Position numbers and translations under genes: made by a program. Below are positions 1-7,860 of a stretch of 64,000 nucleotides of DNA, in pieces (within the stretch, counting starts at the first letter, position 1; each line of letters begins with the position of its first letter). The stretch spans positions 1-64,000 of the forward strand of contig CAZBWK010000002.1 in NCBI GenBank assembly GCA_964495655.1, written 5' to 3'. The notes under the pieces were generated by a model. It saw only the letters and a list, made by a program, of their open reading frames with translations, made no database searches and was not told the DNA's origin. This DNA comes from JAAYJR01 sp964495655. Its GTDB lineage: Bacteria > Bacteroidota > Bacteroidia > Bacteroidales > Prolixibacteraceae.

Positions 1-40
1 TTAATCATATTTTTTTGTGTTATTTTTTGATTAAAAAAGA

Positions 41-60
41 ACATGCTCGTTTCATACTAT
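41..60 (+). repeat. Partial copy of dispersed intergenic repeat
   Basis: The sequence CATG followed directly by CTCGTTTCAT occurs at 42-55. The same end motif closes the two longer repeat copies at 130-191 and 21903-21962, where one extra base separates CATG from CTCGTTTCAT. Only this end is recognisable here, so it may be a degenerate or truncated copy. Confidence 0.4.
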
Positions 61-129
61 TATTTTTTCAATTTATTAATCTGCAATTTTCGTATCAACT
101 TTAGTACTCTGAATGAAATAGTCAACGGT

Positions 130-191
130 ATGGAACTCGCCAAAATAATATTTCACCTGGGTGTTAATTGTTTCATCATGGCTCGTTTCAT
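130..191 (+). repeat. Dispersed intergenic repeat, copy A
   Basis: This stretch begins with ATGGAACTCG and ends with CTCGTTTCAT. Between them are TTTC, CCTG and GTGT blocks in the same order and nearly the same spacing as at 21903-21962 (62 versus 60 bases). The ends are identical while the middle has diverged. Both copies lie between genes. I do not recognise the repeat. Confidence 0.55.
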
Positions 192-459
192 ATGATAAAA
201 ATAATAAATCAAATACAACCTTTTACTTTTTTAATTCAAGAGTTATAAAGTTTTTTTGAAAATAAACTATTTACTTAAAAACCTTTGTAATAACTTTTCT
301 CCACTATCACCTGAAAATTCCCCTCCTCAAACTGACATGAAATAATCTTATATTTGTTCATCGTAATCCTTTTGCAAAACCTCAATTATCCAGTTAACTT
401 TTCGACTCTTATGTGTTAATAATGGAATATGGTGATAAAATATGCTCCTAAAAGCACAT

Positions 460-512
460 TTTTGTACCAAATTTGGAATTTTTTGCATATTTTTTCCTAT
501 TTTGGTACAAAA
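460..512. promoter_or_regulatory. 12-bp inverted repeat at the response regulator promoter
   Basis: TTTTGTACCAAA (460-471) and TTTGGTACAAAA (501-512) are perfect reverse complements separated by 29 A/T-rich bases, and each arm has a GTAC core. The right arm overlaps a near-consensus -7 box (TATTTTGG, 498-505), with a TTTG at 472-475 as a possible -33 element (22-base spacer). This placement suits an operator pair for autoregulation of the gene starting about 34 bases downstream. That role is inferred. Confidence 0.4.
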
Positions 513-545
513 TTTACAAACTGAGGACGTTCAAATCAATTGAAG

Positions 546-1916
546 ATGGCCAACCAAAAAAGAAATATCAGATATGAGGTTTTCATTGTTGAAGACAATA
601 CTCTTTATGCCCAGGTGCTTAAAAAGCAGCTGACAGAAAAAAATTATCAGGTAAGACTCTTTTACAACGGCCGTGATTGCATAAATGCATTAGATGATCA
701 CCAGCCGGATGTACTTACTCTTGACTATACACTCCCCGACATGACCGGGCACGAAGTTATGGAGGAGATTCAGAAAAAATCACCCCGGACCCATATAATA
801 ATAATATCTGCCCAGGAGAGTATAGATACAGCCATAGAGCTAATGAAGAACGGGGCTTATGATTATATCATGAAAGCTTCTGACACAAGGGAAAAGCTCA
901 CTAATATAATCAGTAATATTTATGCTTCTGACCAGCTGAAGCAGGAAAATCAGCGCCTGAAGGGAGCAATAAAAGACCGTTACAATTTCAGGAAACTTAT
1001 CAAAGGTAACAGCAGGGAGGTAGACCAGGTATTTACTTTAATGGAGAAAGCTGCGCAAACTAATATTTCTGTATCGATCAGCGGCGAGACAGGAACCGGC
1101 AAAGAACTGGTAGCAAAAGGCATACACTACAATTCAAATAGAAGCAGCAAACCATTTGTCGCCGTCAATGTGTCTGCAATCCCCGAAACACTGATTGAAA
1201 GCGAGCTGTTCGGACATGAAAAAGGCGCTTTTACCAATGCTGAGTTCAGAAAGATTGGCAAATTTGAACAGGCAAATTCAGGAACACTTTTTCTCGATGA
1301 AATTGCAGACCTGAACCTTAACCTGCAGGCTAAACTGTTGCGGGTAATACAGGAGAGAGAACTTACCCGCCTTGGTGGCAATGAAATAATACCACTGGAT
1401 GTCAGAATTCTGACTGCAACACATAAAAATCTGGCTAACCTGGTTGCCAATGGAAAATTCAGACAGGATCTCTATTACCGGCTTCTAGGCCTGCCAATTG
1501 AGGTGCCTCCGCTGCGGCACAGGGGAAAAGATATTATTTTACTTGCCAAACATTTTGTCAATGATTTTTGCAGGGAAAATGACATGCCGGCAAAAACAAT
1601 TTCCGATGACACAAAGAAGATACTCTTTTCATATCATTTCCCGGGCAATATCAGAGAATTAAAAGCTATGATGGAATTGGCATGTGTTATGACCAACAGC
1701 GATATGATTAAACCGGTACACCTGAATATTAATGTTGAGGAAAATGTAAACCACCTGCTGGCCGATGAAAGAACCCTTGAAGAATATAACCATGAAATAG
1801 TAAAACATTTTTTAAATAAATATAACCATAATGTGCGCCTGGTTGCGTCAAAGCTTGATATCGGGAAATCTACGATTTACAGGATGTTGCAAAAAAAAGA
1901 GTTGTCCTTTAACTGA
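546..1916 (+). CDS. Sigma-54-dependent response regulator (NtrC family)
   Basis: A DNA-binding activator that would remodel sigma-54 RNA polymerase after phosphorylation. Numbering from an in-frame TTG two codons upstream, a receiver domain (about 12-130) has the acidic pair E18/D19, phosphoacceptor D62, S90 and K112. K112 is followed by Ala instead of the usual Pro. The AAA+ domain has Walker A GETGTGKE (182-189), the sigma-54 contact loop GAFTNA (229-234) and Walker B D253-E254. The C-terminus carries a Fis-type helix-turn-helix (LDIGKSTIYRML). The ATG at 546 is preferred, but the TTG at 540 is possible. No histidine kinase gene lies in the window, so the signal is unknown. All key ATPase residues are present, so it should be active. 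Confidence 0.9.
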   Translation: MANQKRNIRYEVFIVEDNTLYAQVLKKQLTEKNYQVRLFYNGRDCINALDDHQPDVLTLDYTLPDMTGHEVMEEIQKKSPRTHIIIISAQESIDTAIELMKNGAYDYIMKASDTREKLTNIISNIYASDQLKQENQRLKGAIKDRYNFRKLIKGNSREVDQVFTLMEKAAQTNISVSISGETGTGKELVAKGIHYNSNRSSKPFVAVNVSAIPETLIESELFGHEKGAFTNAEFRKIGKFEQANSGTLFLDEIADLNLNLQAKLLRVIQERELTRLGGNEIIPLDVRILTATHKNLANLVANGKFRQDLYYRLLGLPIEVPPLRHRGKDIILLAKHFVNDFCRENDMPAKTISDDTKKILFSYHFPGNIRELKAMMELACVMTNSDMIKPVHLNINVEENVNHLLADERTLEEYNHEIVKHFLNKYNHNVRLVASKLDIGKSTIYRMLQKKELSFN

Positions 1917-1927
1917 TTTGTCACGGC

Positions 1928-2956
1928 TTAATCGGCAAGTAATTCCTCAAATGCATATCCGGTTAACATTTCGTGCCCTCCCGTAAAAATGGTTAACCTG
2001 ATATTTTCACACTCCTTTATCAGGCAAACCTCCCTTCCCGAGATAGTCCCATATGATCCTAACGGCCTTCTGAACTCCAGAAGGTCCAGTTTTTCTTTAT
2101 CAGTGACATAAAGAGAGGCATCCTGAATATTCAGGTCAGATAAAAGCTTATTGTAAAAGTTAATGGAATGTGTGATCGGAACACTTCCCTGAATCCCGTC
2201 ATAGATGCCGGCATATATAAACAGTTTAGATCCTGAAAGCTTTTCGACAGGAGTTTCCCAATATATCGGGGACTTCTTACGGGTTTTCGATTCATTCAGT
2301 TCCTCGCCAGATCCGGTACAGTTTAAAATGTTATCCGAATATCTGTTTTTTCTTATGAGGCTCTCATTATACCAGGCAATCAGATCTGAAATAGAAGCCC
2401 AGGCTGAAAATTTATCTATTTCATGCTTTGACTTCATAAATGTACCAAGTGTTGCATAGCCCCCGCCACTGACCCCTATAACATATATCTTTGAACTGTC
2501 GGCATAACTATTTGATAATGCATAGCTTATTGCATCATCAATATCGCTTAATGCGAGCTCGCTGCAGCAGGCATCTTTACTATTATTAATCCCTCTGAAA
2601 TCGGGATGAATGTAGTTTATATCCTTCTTTCTGCACAGATCAGCCAACTCATCCTTCTGACTGTAATCTCCGCTCCAGGTATGCAGGCTGACCACAAGGG
2701 GTTTCGGAACATCTGACTTAGCCGGATAAAAATAGGCTTTCTGGATTTGTCCGTCAACTGAAGAGCTAATGCTTACAAGCTTAAAATAAGCCTCCCACTC
2801 ATTTTTGCCGGTATCGTCAAATTTAATATATTCCCGGTCTGATTCCTTATCCTGCTTCAGGCGGAGAATAATATTATCTTTATAATACAGGCCTGTCATG
2901 AAGCCCGAAAGCAGAAGTGAAAAATAAATTAAAAATTTCAATATGGTTTTCTTCAT
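1928..2956 (-). CDS. Membrane-anchored or exported alpha/beta hydrolase (S9-like)
   Basis: A probable serine hydrolase acting outside the cytoplasm. Residues 4-24 form a signal peptide or membrane anchor. The catalytic triad can be read in order: S163 in GVSGGG, D253 in AGIYDG and H328 in TGGHE. The sequence HPDFRGINNS near 118-126 is the usual alpha/beta-hydrolase strand-turn region. The substrate cannot be told from sequence; peptidase and esterase are both possible. The gene faces the response regulator tail to tail with 11 bases between them, and no operon partner is visible. Confidence 0.7.
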   Translation of the reverse strand: MKKTILKFLIYFSLLLSGFMTGLYYKDNIILRLKQDKESDREYIKFDDTGKNEWEAYFKLVSISSSVDGQIQKAYFYPAKSDVPKPLVVSLHTWSGDYSQKDELADLCRKKDINYIHPDFRGINNSKDACCSELALSDIDDAISYALSNSYADSSKIYVIGVSGGGYATLGTFMKSKHEIDKFSAWASISDLIAWYNESLIRKNRYSDNILNCTGSGEELNESKTRKKSPIYWETPVEKLSGSKLFIYAGIYDGIQGSVPITHSINFYNKLLSDLNIQDASLYVTDKEKLDLLEFRRPLGSYGTISGREVCLIKECENIRLTIFTGGHEMLTGYAFEELLAD

Positions 2957-3098
2957 GGATGCAACTTAGTATGCTCTTAATGATCAAAAATCATTGTTTA
3001 TTTAGTGTGATAAATATTTCTCCTTTTTTTTATGTTGGTAAATTTATCTCTTTTTGTTAACTTAGCAATAACATATAATCTGAAATAACCTTAAAACC

Positions 3099-3863
3099 AT
3101 GGCAAGAAAACTTTTTGCACTGATATTTCTGTTATTCCCCCTGTTTACAAATGCACAGTTTTTCAAAATCTATCCCTATATGACTGCCGAGGCGGGCGAA
3201 AAAGAGCTGGTCTACTGGTTCAGCGCCATAGGATCTGAACATAAGTATTCTTTTTTTGGAGAATCTGTCGACAAACAAGGGTTAATGGCCCATTCGCTGG
3301 AGCTGGAATACGGATTAAGCAACAAATGGACCGCAGGACTCTACCTTGATTTTGAACAGCCTGCAGGACAAGACATTAAGTTTGTCAGAACTAAAGCATT
3401 AATGTTCCACGGCAGGTTTTGGGAAAAGGGTGAACGCCCTGTTGACCTGGGTTTATATGTTGAATATATACTGCCAAGAAAAAGTTATAAACACGGAGAA
3501 CTAATTGAAATAAAATGGATCCTTGAAAAAGACTTTGGTTTTAATTCATTCGTATTGAACCCGACTTTTGAAAAAGTCATCAGCGGCACTGAAGCAGACG
3601 AAGGTGTCGAACTGGCCTTAAATGGAGGCTGGTATTACAGGAAAAGCCTGAAATTTCAACCGGGTATTGAATTTTATTCAAAATGGGGAGAACTTCAGGA
3701 TCCTTCATCCCTGAATGAATCAAAAACATATATATTCCCGGCCATTGACATTATTTTCGGAACCCATGGCCGGATAACATTGCATACAGGTGCAGGATTT
3801 GGATTGACTGATCCCTCCGATAACTTTGTTTTCAAATCTATCTTATCAATAGGATTCTTTTAA
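3099..3863 (+). CDS. Probable outer-membrane beta-barrel protein
   Basis: No named family was recognised. A signal peptide (about residues 1-20, ending TNAQ) precedes a chain rich in alternating aromatic and polar strands (such as LELEYGLSNKWTAGLYLDF, WYYRKSLKFQPGIEFYS), and the protein ends in a phenylalanine (SIGFF). All of this suits an outer-membrane barrel of about 230 residues. It is followed after 15 bases by a five-heme cytochrome and is likely co-transcribed with it. That context suggests an outer-membrane component for the cytochrome, but this is inference. Small transporter-like porin families are an alternative. Confidence 0.6.
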   Translation: MARKLFALIFLLFPLFTNAQFFKIYPYMTAEAGEKELVYWFSAIGSEHKYSFFGESVDKQGLMAHSLELEYGLSNKWTAGLYLDFEQPAGQDIKFVRTKALMFHGRFWEKGERPVDLGLYVEYILPRKSYKHGELIEIKWILEKDFGFNSFVLNPTFEKVISGTEADEGVELALNGGWYYRKSLKFQPGIEFYSKWGELQDPSSLNESKTYIFPAIDIIFGTHGRITLHTGAGFGLTDPSDNFVFKSILSIGFF

Positions 3864-3878
3864 TTAACAACCTTTAAA

Positions 3879-5258
3879 ATGCAAGTGATGCAAAAAATAA
3901 TTATCTGCTCCATACTGATGCTAATATCCGGAACTATTTCATCACAGGAAAAAGCTATCCTCAAAGCACAGGCAAAAAATCAAAATAAACCCTATCACTA
4001 TTTTGAAAACCCGCAGGTATGCGCCGGTTGCCATTGGGATAAATTTGACAGGTGGAATATCTCACAGCACTCAAAGGCATTTACCGGGGACTTTTTTCAA
4101 AAACAGTTTTATGACCTTGTATTACCTTCTGAATCTTTAGGCCCCGAGCTCAAAGATGTAAAGGATGGCTGCATAGGATGCCACTCTCCGGGTGCATTTC
4201 TGGCCGGAGAGATGATTCCGGAAAAGCCATCTGCAACAGATAATTACTGGAATAAAACGGACGGATATAAAACAGGAGCCGACAGAGGTATTTTTTGCGA
4301 TTTCTGTCATACAATAAGCCATTTCCGTAATGAACCTCCTTTTAATCATGATTACATTTCTACCGCAACAGAGGCAGTTGATACCAAGTTCGGTGATCTT
4401 GAATTCCCCTGGTCGCCACACCATGAAACAGCCACTTCGGAAATATTTGAAGATCCTATGATGTGCTCATCTTGTCATAATGAACTCAATCCCTATAATG
4501 TCTGGGTCAAAGCAACCTTTACAGAATATGAAGAGAGTCCTTATCCATTCAGGGCAATAGTGTGCCAGACCTGCCACATGCCAACGATGGGAGGTAAACC
4601 GGCCAAAATGGGCATTACCCGTCCCCATAACTCAGACCACTGGCTCGGAGGAGGGTTCTCCGAATTTGTGGAAGGAGCAGCAACAGTTACAATAAACCTT
4701 GATAAGTCAGAATTTAAAAAGGGTGAAAATGTCAGTTTTACTGTTGATGTACAGGCAGTGGCAACAGGACATAAATTTCCAACCGGCTCAACAGAAGAAC
4801 GTGATGTCTGGTTGCGACTGTCGCTGGTTGACAAAAACGGGAAAGAACTGCTGCACATTCCGGTACCACCTTGTCCGGACGACCCTTATGATAAATATTT
4901 TATCACCAGCAATGATGTGGTCGCTTATCCCTCTCACAGCACACTTTCACAACCAATTGCACGTGATGCTCTCCCCGAAGGCGACAGGATATATCATAGC
5001 GCATTCCTTGACAGCGAAGGAGAATTTACTTATGCACAGTGGCTGTGTACTCAGGAGATAGAAAACAGACTTGAACCGTTAAAAATAAGGACCGAAAAAT
5101 ACCAGTTTACAGTACCCGGCAATATAGCTGGTGTAGTTTATCTGCAGGCAAAATTAAATTACCGGAGAATGCCAGACTCCCTGGCTGACTTTTTTAGGAT
5201 CGACCGCCGTCCAGTGATACAGGTGGCTAAAGAGGTTAGGAAAATCACTGTAAATTGA
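3879..5258 (+). CDS. Periplasmic pentaheme cytochrome c (cytochrome c554-like)
   Basis: An electron-transfer protein exported by an N-terminal signal peptide (about 1-22). Five CXXCH heme-binding motifs are present at C48, C98, C140, C196 and C229, followed by a beta-sandwich-like C-terminal domain (about 250-459) containing GHKFPTG, a motif seen in cytochrome c554/c-prime-type multiheme proteins. The heme motifs are all CXXCH with no lost cysteine. The start could also be the Met at residue 4. It lies directly after the barrel-like protein. Its last codons overlap the end of the opposing glycosyltransferase gene by 14 bases. A reductase or an electron conduit role are both possible. Confidence 0.8.
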   Translation: MQVMQKIIICSILMLISGTISSQEKAILKAQAKNQNKPYHYFENPQVCAGCHWDKFDRWNISQHSKAFTGDFFQKQFYDLVLPSESLGPELKDVKDGCIGCHSPGAFLAGEMIPEKPSATDNYWNKTDGYKTGADRGIFCDFCHTISHFRNEPPFNHDYISTATEAVDTKFGDLEFPWSPHHETATSEIFEDPMMCSSCHNELNPYNVWVKATFTEYEESPYPFRAIVCQTCHMPTMGGKPAKMGITRPHNSDHWLGGGFSEFVEGAATVTINLDKSEFKKGENVSFTVDVQAVATGHKFPTGSTEERDVWLRLSLVDKNGKELLHIPVPPCPDDPYDKYFITSNDVVAYPSHSTLSQPIARDALPEGDRIYHSAFLDSEGEFTYAQWLCTQEIENRLEPLKIRTEKYQFTVPGNIAGVVYLQAKLNYRRMPDSLADFFRIDRRPVIQVAKEVRKITVN

Positions 5259-6438
5259 TATTTAACATGTCAATCTGAGACTTAAGCTCTGCCTTCTCAT
5301 AAAAATTATTATGCACATAATTAAGATATTTCAATATTTTAAATGCATTGAATTTTTGAAAAAACCGAATTTCGAAGGTTCTTAAGGTCGAACAATTTCT
5401 ATTGAGATCATTTAATTCTTTCAGAAAGTCATCCTGAATTAAAAATTTTTGAAGTGACTCAGGCAGAACTCTGATATGATGAAAAAATTCATCCCCGGTA
5501 ATCCGGAAAAGCTTATTCCTGATTACAAAAAATTGTCGCAAGTCAATGAATGCCCGAAAGTTATATGTCTTAGTAAGATCCTCCTCCCCGCACATCCACC
5601 TATTTAGTACCGGTCCTGTACCAAAAGGCACCCTGTCAGATAACCTGGCAGAAGGATGTACAGTTGTCTGGATTATCTCTCCTACATTCCCCAGCTGCAC
5701 AAGATTCTGAAGGAAATAAAAATCTTCTCCTGCCTGCCGCCGGTTCATGCCCCCTCTCTTAACATATGCATCAGCCCTGACTGCAAATGCTGACCCGACT
5801 GTAAAGATAGGGAAAGGATAACCAGTGTAGCGGAGTGCATTCCTGTAATACATAATATATTGCTCATATAATAATATGCCCTGCAAATGCTTTCCCGTCA
5901 GGCCTTCGGTCTGATGTTTAAAGGATATAACAGCCCCGGCATCTGCCGGATGAAAAGTAAAATGTTCAACTACCGATGTCAGGTAATTACTTTCTACAAT
6001 GGTATCAGCATCCAGAGATAGAATAATTCCCTGCGGCCTGCTTAACAAATTAAACCTTCTGACAGCATTGTCCATACCTCTCTTACGTGCAACTCCGGCT
6101 CCCGCCCACTTTGACGGGAACTCTACAGGGCCTGATGCAATAAAACGCAGTTCAGGCATGTTATTTTTTCTTATCCAGCCCTTGACTTCTGAAGCTGTTT
6201 TCTCATTAAAAAGCTTTACTTCTTCAGATGAAGCAGCTGAATGGTTTATCAATACGATAACCTCCGTAGAACATGCCGGAAGATCACATATAGTGAGAGA
6301 TTCCAGTGTTTTTATAATATCAGGTTCCCTGAAACAGGGTATTACAACTATAACTCCTGTATCAGGATAAAGGGGCTCGTCAATCCATTCGGAATTATTA
6401 CTTTTCTGCAAATATCGGTTTGCAAACATGCAATCCAT
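5245..6438 (-). CDS. Family 2 glycosyltransferase
   Basis: A GT-A-fold transferase using a nucleotide sugar. The N-terminal Rossmann-like start VVIPCFREPD (31-40), the metal-binding D143-A-D145 in LSLDADTI, and a later GEDFYFLQ acidic motif give the family 2 pattern. No transmembrane segment is evident, so it is probably cytoplasmic or peripheral. It sits 8 bases after the ompH-like gene and is likely transcribed with it, hinting at an envelope polysaccharide or lipid glycosylation role. The acceptor cannot be predicted. Confidence 0.75.
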   Translation of the reverse strand: MDCMFANRYLQKSNNSEWIDEPLYPDTGVIVVIPCFREPDIIKTLESLTICDLPACSTEVIVLINHSAASSEEVKLFNEKTASEVKGWIRKNNMPELRFIASGPVEFPSKWAGAGVARKRGMDNAVRRFNLLSRPQGIILSLDADTIVESNYLTSVVEHFTFHPADAGAVISFKHQTEGLTGKHLQGILLYEQYIMYYRNALRYTGYPFPIFTVGSAFAVRADAYVKRGGMNRRQAGEDFYFLQNLVQLGNVGEIIQTTVHPSARLSDRVPFGTGPVLNRWMCGEEDLTKTYNFRAFIDLRQFFVIRNKLFRITGDEFFHHIRVLPESLQKFLIQDDFLKELNDLNRNCSTLRTFEIRFFQKFNAFKILKYLNYVHNNFYEKAELKSQIDMLNINLQ

Positions 6439-6446
6439 TTTGCTGT

Positions 6447-7058
6447 TTATTTCTGTGCGGCTCCCTGAGCATACCTGGCATTTAAGGCCTGTAAAACCTC
6501 CTTCGTAATATTATGGGCTTCGTCACCTAATAATACTTCACCTCCGTTTAAAATATAGTCGTAGCCTTTAACTTTATTGTACTCCCTTAAATAATTGAGC
6601 AAACTGTCCAGAATTTGTTTATTATTGGCCTGCTGCATCTCAGCAAGCTTGCCTGAAAGTTCCTGGTCCAGTTTAACAATTTCCTGCTCCCTGCCTAATA
6701 ATCGGTCACGCTCCTGAATGGCACGCTGCTCTGTCAGAAATCCGCCTCTCTGAAGCTTTTCCTGGAAAGCGGCAGCTTCTTTTTCAAAAGACTGACGCTT
6801 GTTTCCATACTCTGTATTGTATGCTTCCTGGCTTTTAGTAAACTCATCATGCAAGTCCTGGGCAAGGTCATAGTTTAATATCACTGAGTCTGCTTTTACA
6901 TAAGCAATTTTAAGTGATTTAATATCCACAGAGGATCTGTTTGTCAAATCCTCACTGATCTCTTCAACAATTTTCCCTGTTCCGGTGAAATGCAAAATAT
7001 ACAACACCGCAACTGCAACTAAGGAAACAATACCAACAATTAAAGACGTTGACTTCAT
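6447..7058 (-). CDS. OmpH/Skp-family periplasmic chaperone
   Basis: Skp-family proteins hold unfolded outer-membrane proteins in the periplasm. An N-terminal hydrophobic segment (about 5-24) acts as signal or anchor. It is followed by the family opening strand KIAYVKADSVI and a long charged, heptad-rich coiled region (about 70-150) rich in Gln, Glu and Lys, then the closing YDYILNGGEVLLG strand. A near-perfect promoter -7 box lies about 36 bases upstream. It is the first gene of a two-gene unit with the glycosyltransferase. Confidence 0.75.
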   Translation of the reverse strand: MKSTSLIVGIVSLVAVAVLYILHFTGTGKIVEEISEDLTNRSSVDIKSLKIAYVKADSVILNYDLAQDLHDEFTKSQEAYNTEYGNKRQSFEKEAAAFQEKLQRGGFLTEQRAIQERDRLLGREQEIVKLDQELSGKLAEMQQANNKQILDSLLNYLREYNKVKGYDYILNGGEVLLGDEAHNITKEVLQALNARYAQGAAQK

Positions 7059-7093
7059 TATTAAACAATTTTTAAACTTCTATTTAATGCCGA

Positions 7094-7101
7094 CAAATAT
7101 A
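7094..7101 (-). promoter_or_regulatory. Bacteroidota-type -7 box for the ompH-like gene
   Basis: On the minus strand this reads TATATTTG, a perfect TAnnTTTG, followed by TCGGC. The same extended sequence TATATTTGTCGGC precedes the etfB gene. No TTTG at the ideal -33 spacing was found; candidates are 12 or 25 bases away, so the -33 part is uncertain. Confidence 0.5.
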
Positions 7102-7203
7102 ATTTATTCAATTCAAAGCAGCAGCCCAAACTTGCACTTTTTTTATACTGTTAAAATTCAAAAACTCAGATACCCTGGCTTAAATTAAACCTCCTTTCCC
7201 TGC

Positions 7204-7776
7204 TTAAAACACTTTGTAAATAAGCTCATCCGGAGGTCGTTTCGGAACATGATGTATCTCTTCTTTATCGCGCCAGTACTTAATATCCCCTCCCCGGGCT
7301 GTTTCCAAAACAACTTTTTCGGCCGGTTTGCCCAGCGCTATAATCCATAATATTTCCAGATTTTCAGGAAGATCAAAAATTCCAGCTACTCTCTTTCTGT
7401 TGACAGTACCAACAATGCATCCTCCAAAACCATCTTCGGCAGCGCCAAGCAGAATGCTTTGTATTGCAATACCATCATCACAATAGCAATCGTCTGCCAG
7501 CAATCTGTCAAGTAAAACTGCAATATAAGCAGAAGGCCTCTCCCCTTCTGCCGGACCAGCCCAGTCTGTAAGATATCCTGCCCAGCCCAGGTTAGGAAAA
7601 ATCTTGTCATTCATTTGTTTGTCACTGCAAATCACATACTTCAATGGTTGCATATTCCTTCCGCTGGCAGAAAACCTGGCCAGTTCTGTCCATCTTGCCA
7701 GCTGCTCCTGTGTTACTGGTACTGAGGGGTCAAATCTCCTGTAACTGCGGTTTTTCATTATAAGATCACGGATCAT
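7204..7776 (-). CDS. Nitroreductase-family FMN oxidoreductase
   Basis: A flavoenzyme of the nitroreductase superfamily, expected to bind FMN as a homodimer. The N-terminal motif NRSYRRF (9-15) supplies FMN phosphate contacts. The central GWAGYLTDWAG region, GIAIQSILLGAAEDGFGGCIVG and the late ALGKPAEK segment follow the family order. At 190 residues the length is normal. It is a single-gene unit. The physiological substrate is unknown; nitroaromatics, quinones and other acceptors are all possible in this superfamily. Confidence 0.8.
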   Translation of the reverse strand: MIRDLIMKNRSYRRFDPSVPVTQEQLARWTELARFSASGRNMQPLKYVICSDKQMNDKIFPNLGWAGYLTDWAGPAEGERPSAYIAVLLDRLLADDCYCDDGIAIQSILLGAAEDGFGGCIVGTVNRKRVAGIFDLPENLEILWIIALGKPAEKVVLETARGGDIKYWRDKEEIHHVPKRPPDELIYKVF

Positions 7777-7798
7777 AACTTCTTTGCTTTATTATTCT

Positions 7799-7806
7799 CA
7801 AAAATA
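7799..7806 (-). promoter_or_regulatory. Candidate -7 box for the nitroreductase gene
   Basis: On the minus strand this is TATTTTTG, matching TAnnTTTG, 22 bases upstream of the ATG. A TTTT at the expected -33 spacing (7826-7829) matches three of four bases. Confidence 0.35.
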
Positions 7807-7860
7807 ATCAATCAATTTCATTATTAAAAAATAATCCCTATTTTTAAGCAAACGGAAAAA

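Larger units (their letters stand above)
1..539. other. AT-rich intergenic region upstream of the response regulator
   Basis: No convincing reading frame or RNA gene was seen here. The stretch holds a dispersed repeat also found near 21.9 kb, a partial extra copy of its end at 41-60, and close to the gene a perfect 12-base inverted repeat. The rest is A/T-rich and unremarkable. Confidence 0.6.

Noticed and set aside
474..488. Sigma-54-like promoter upstream of the response regulator (TTGG...TTGCA)
   Set aside because: The GG and GC elements are 10 bases apart instead of the required 12, and the flanking consensus is poor.
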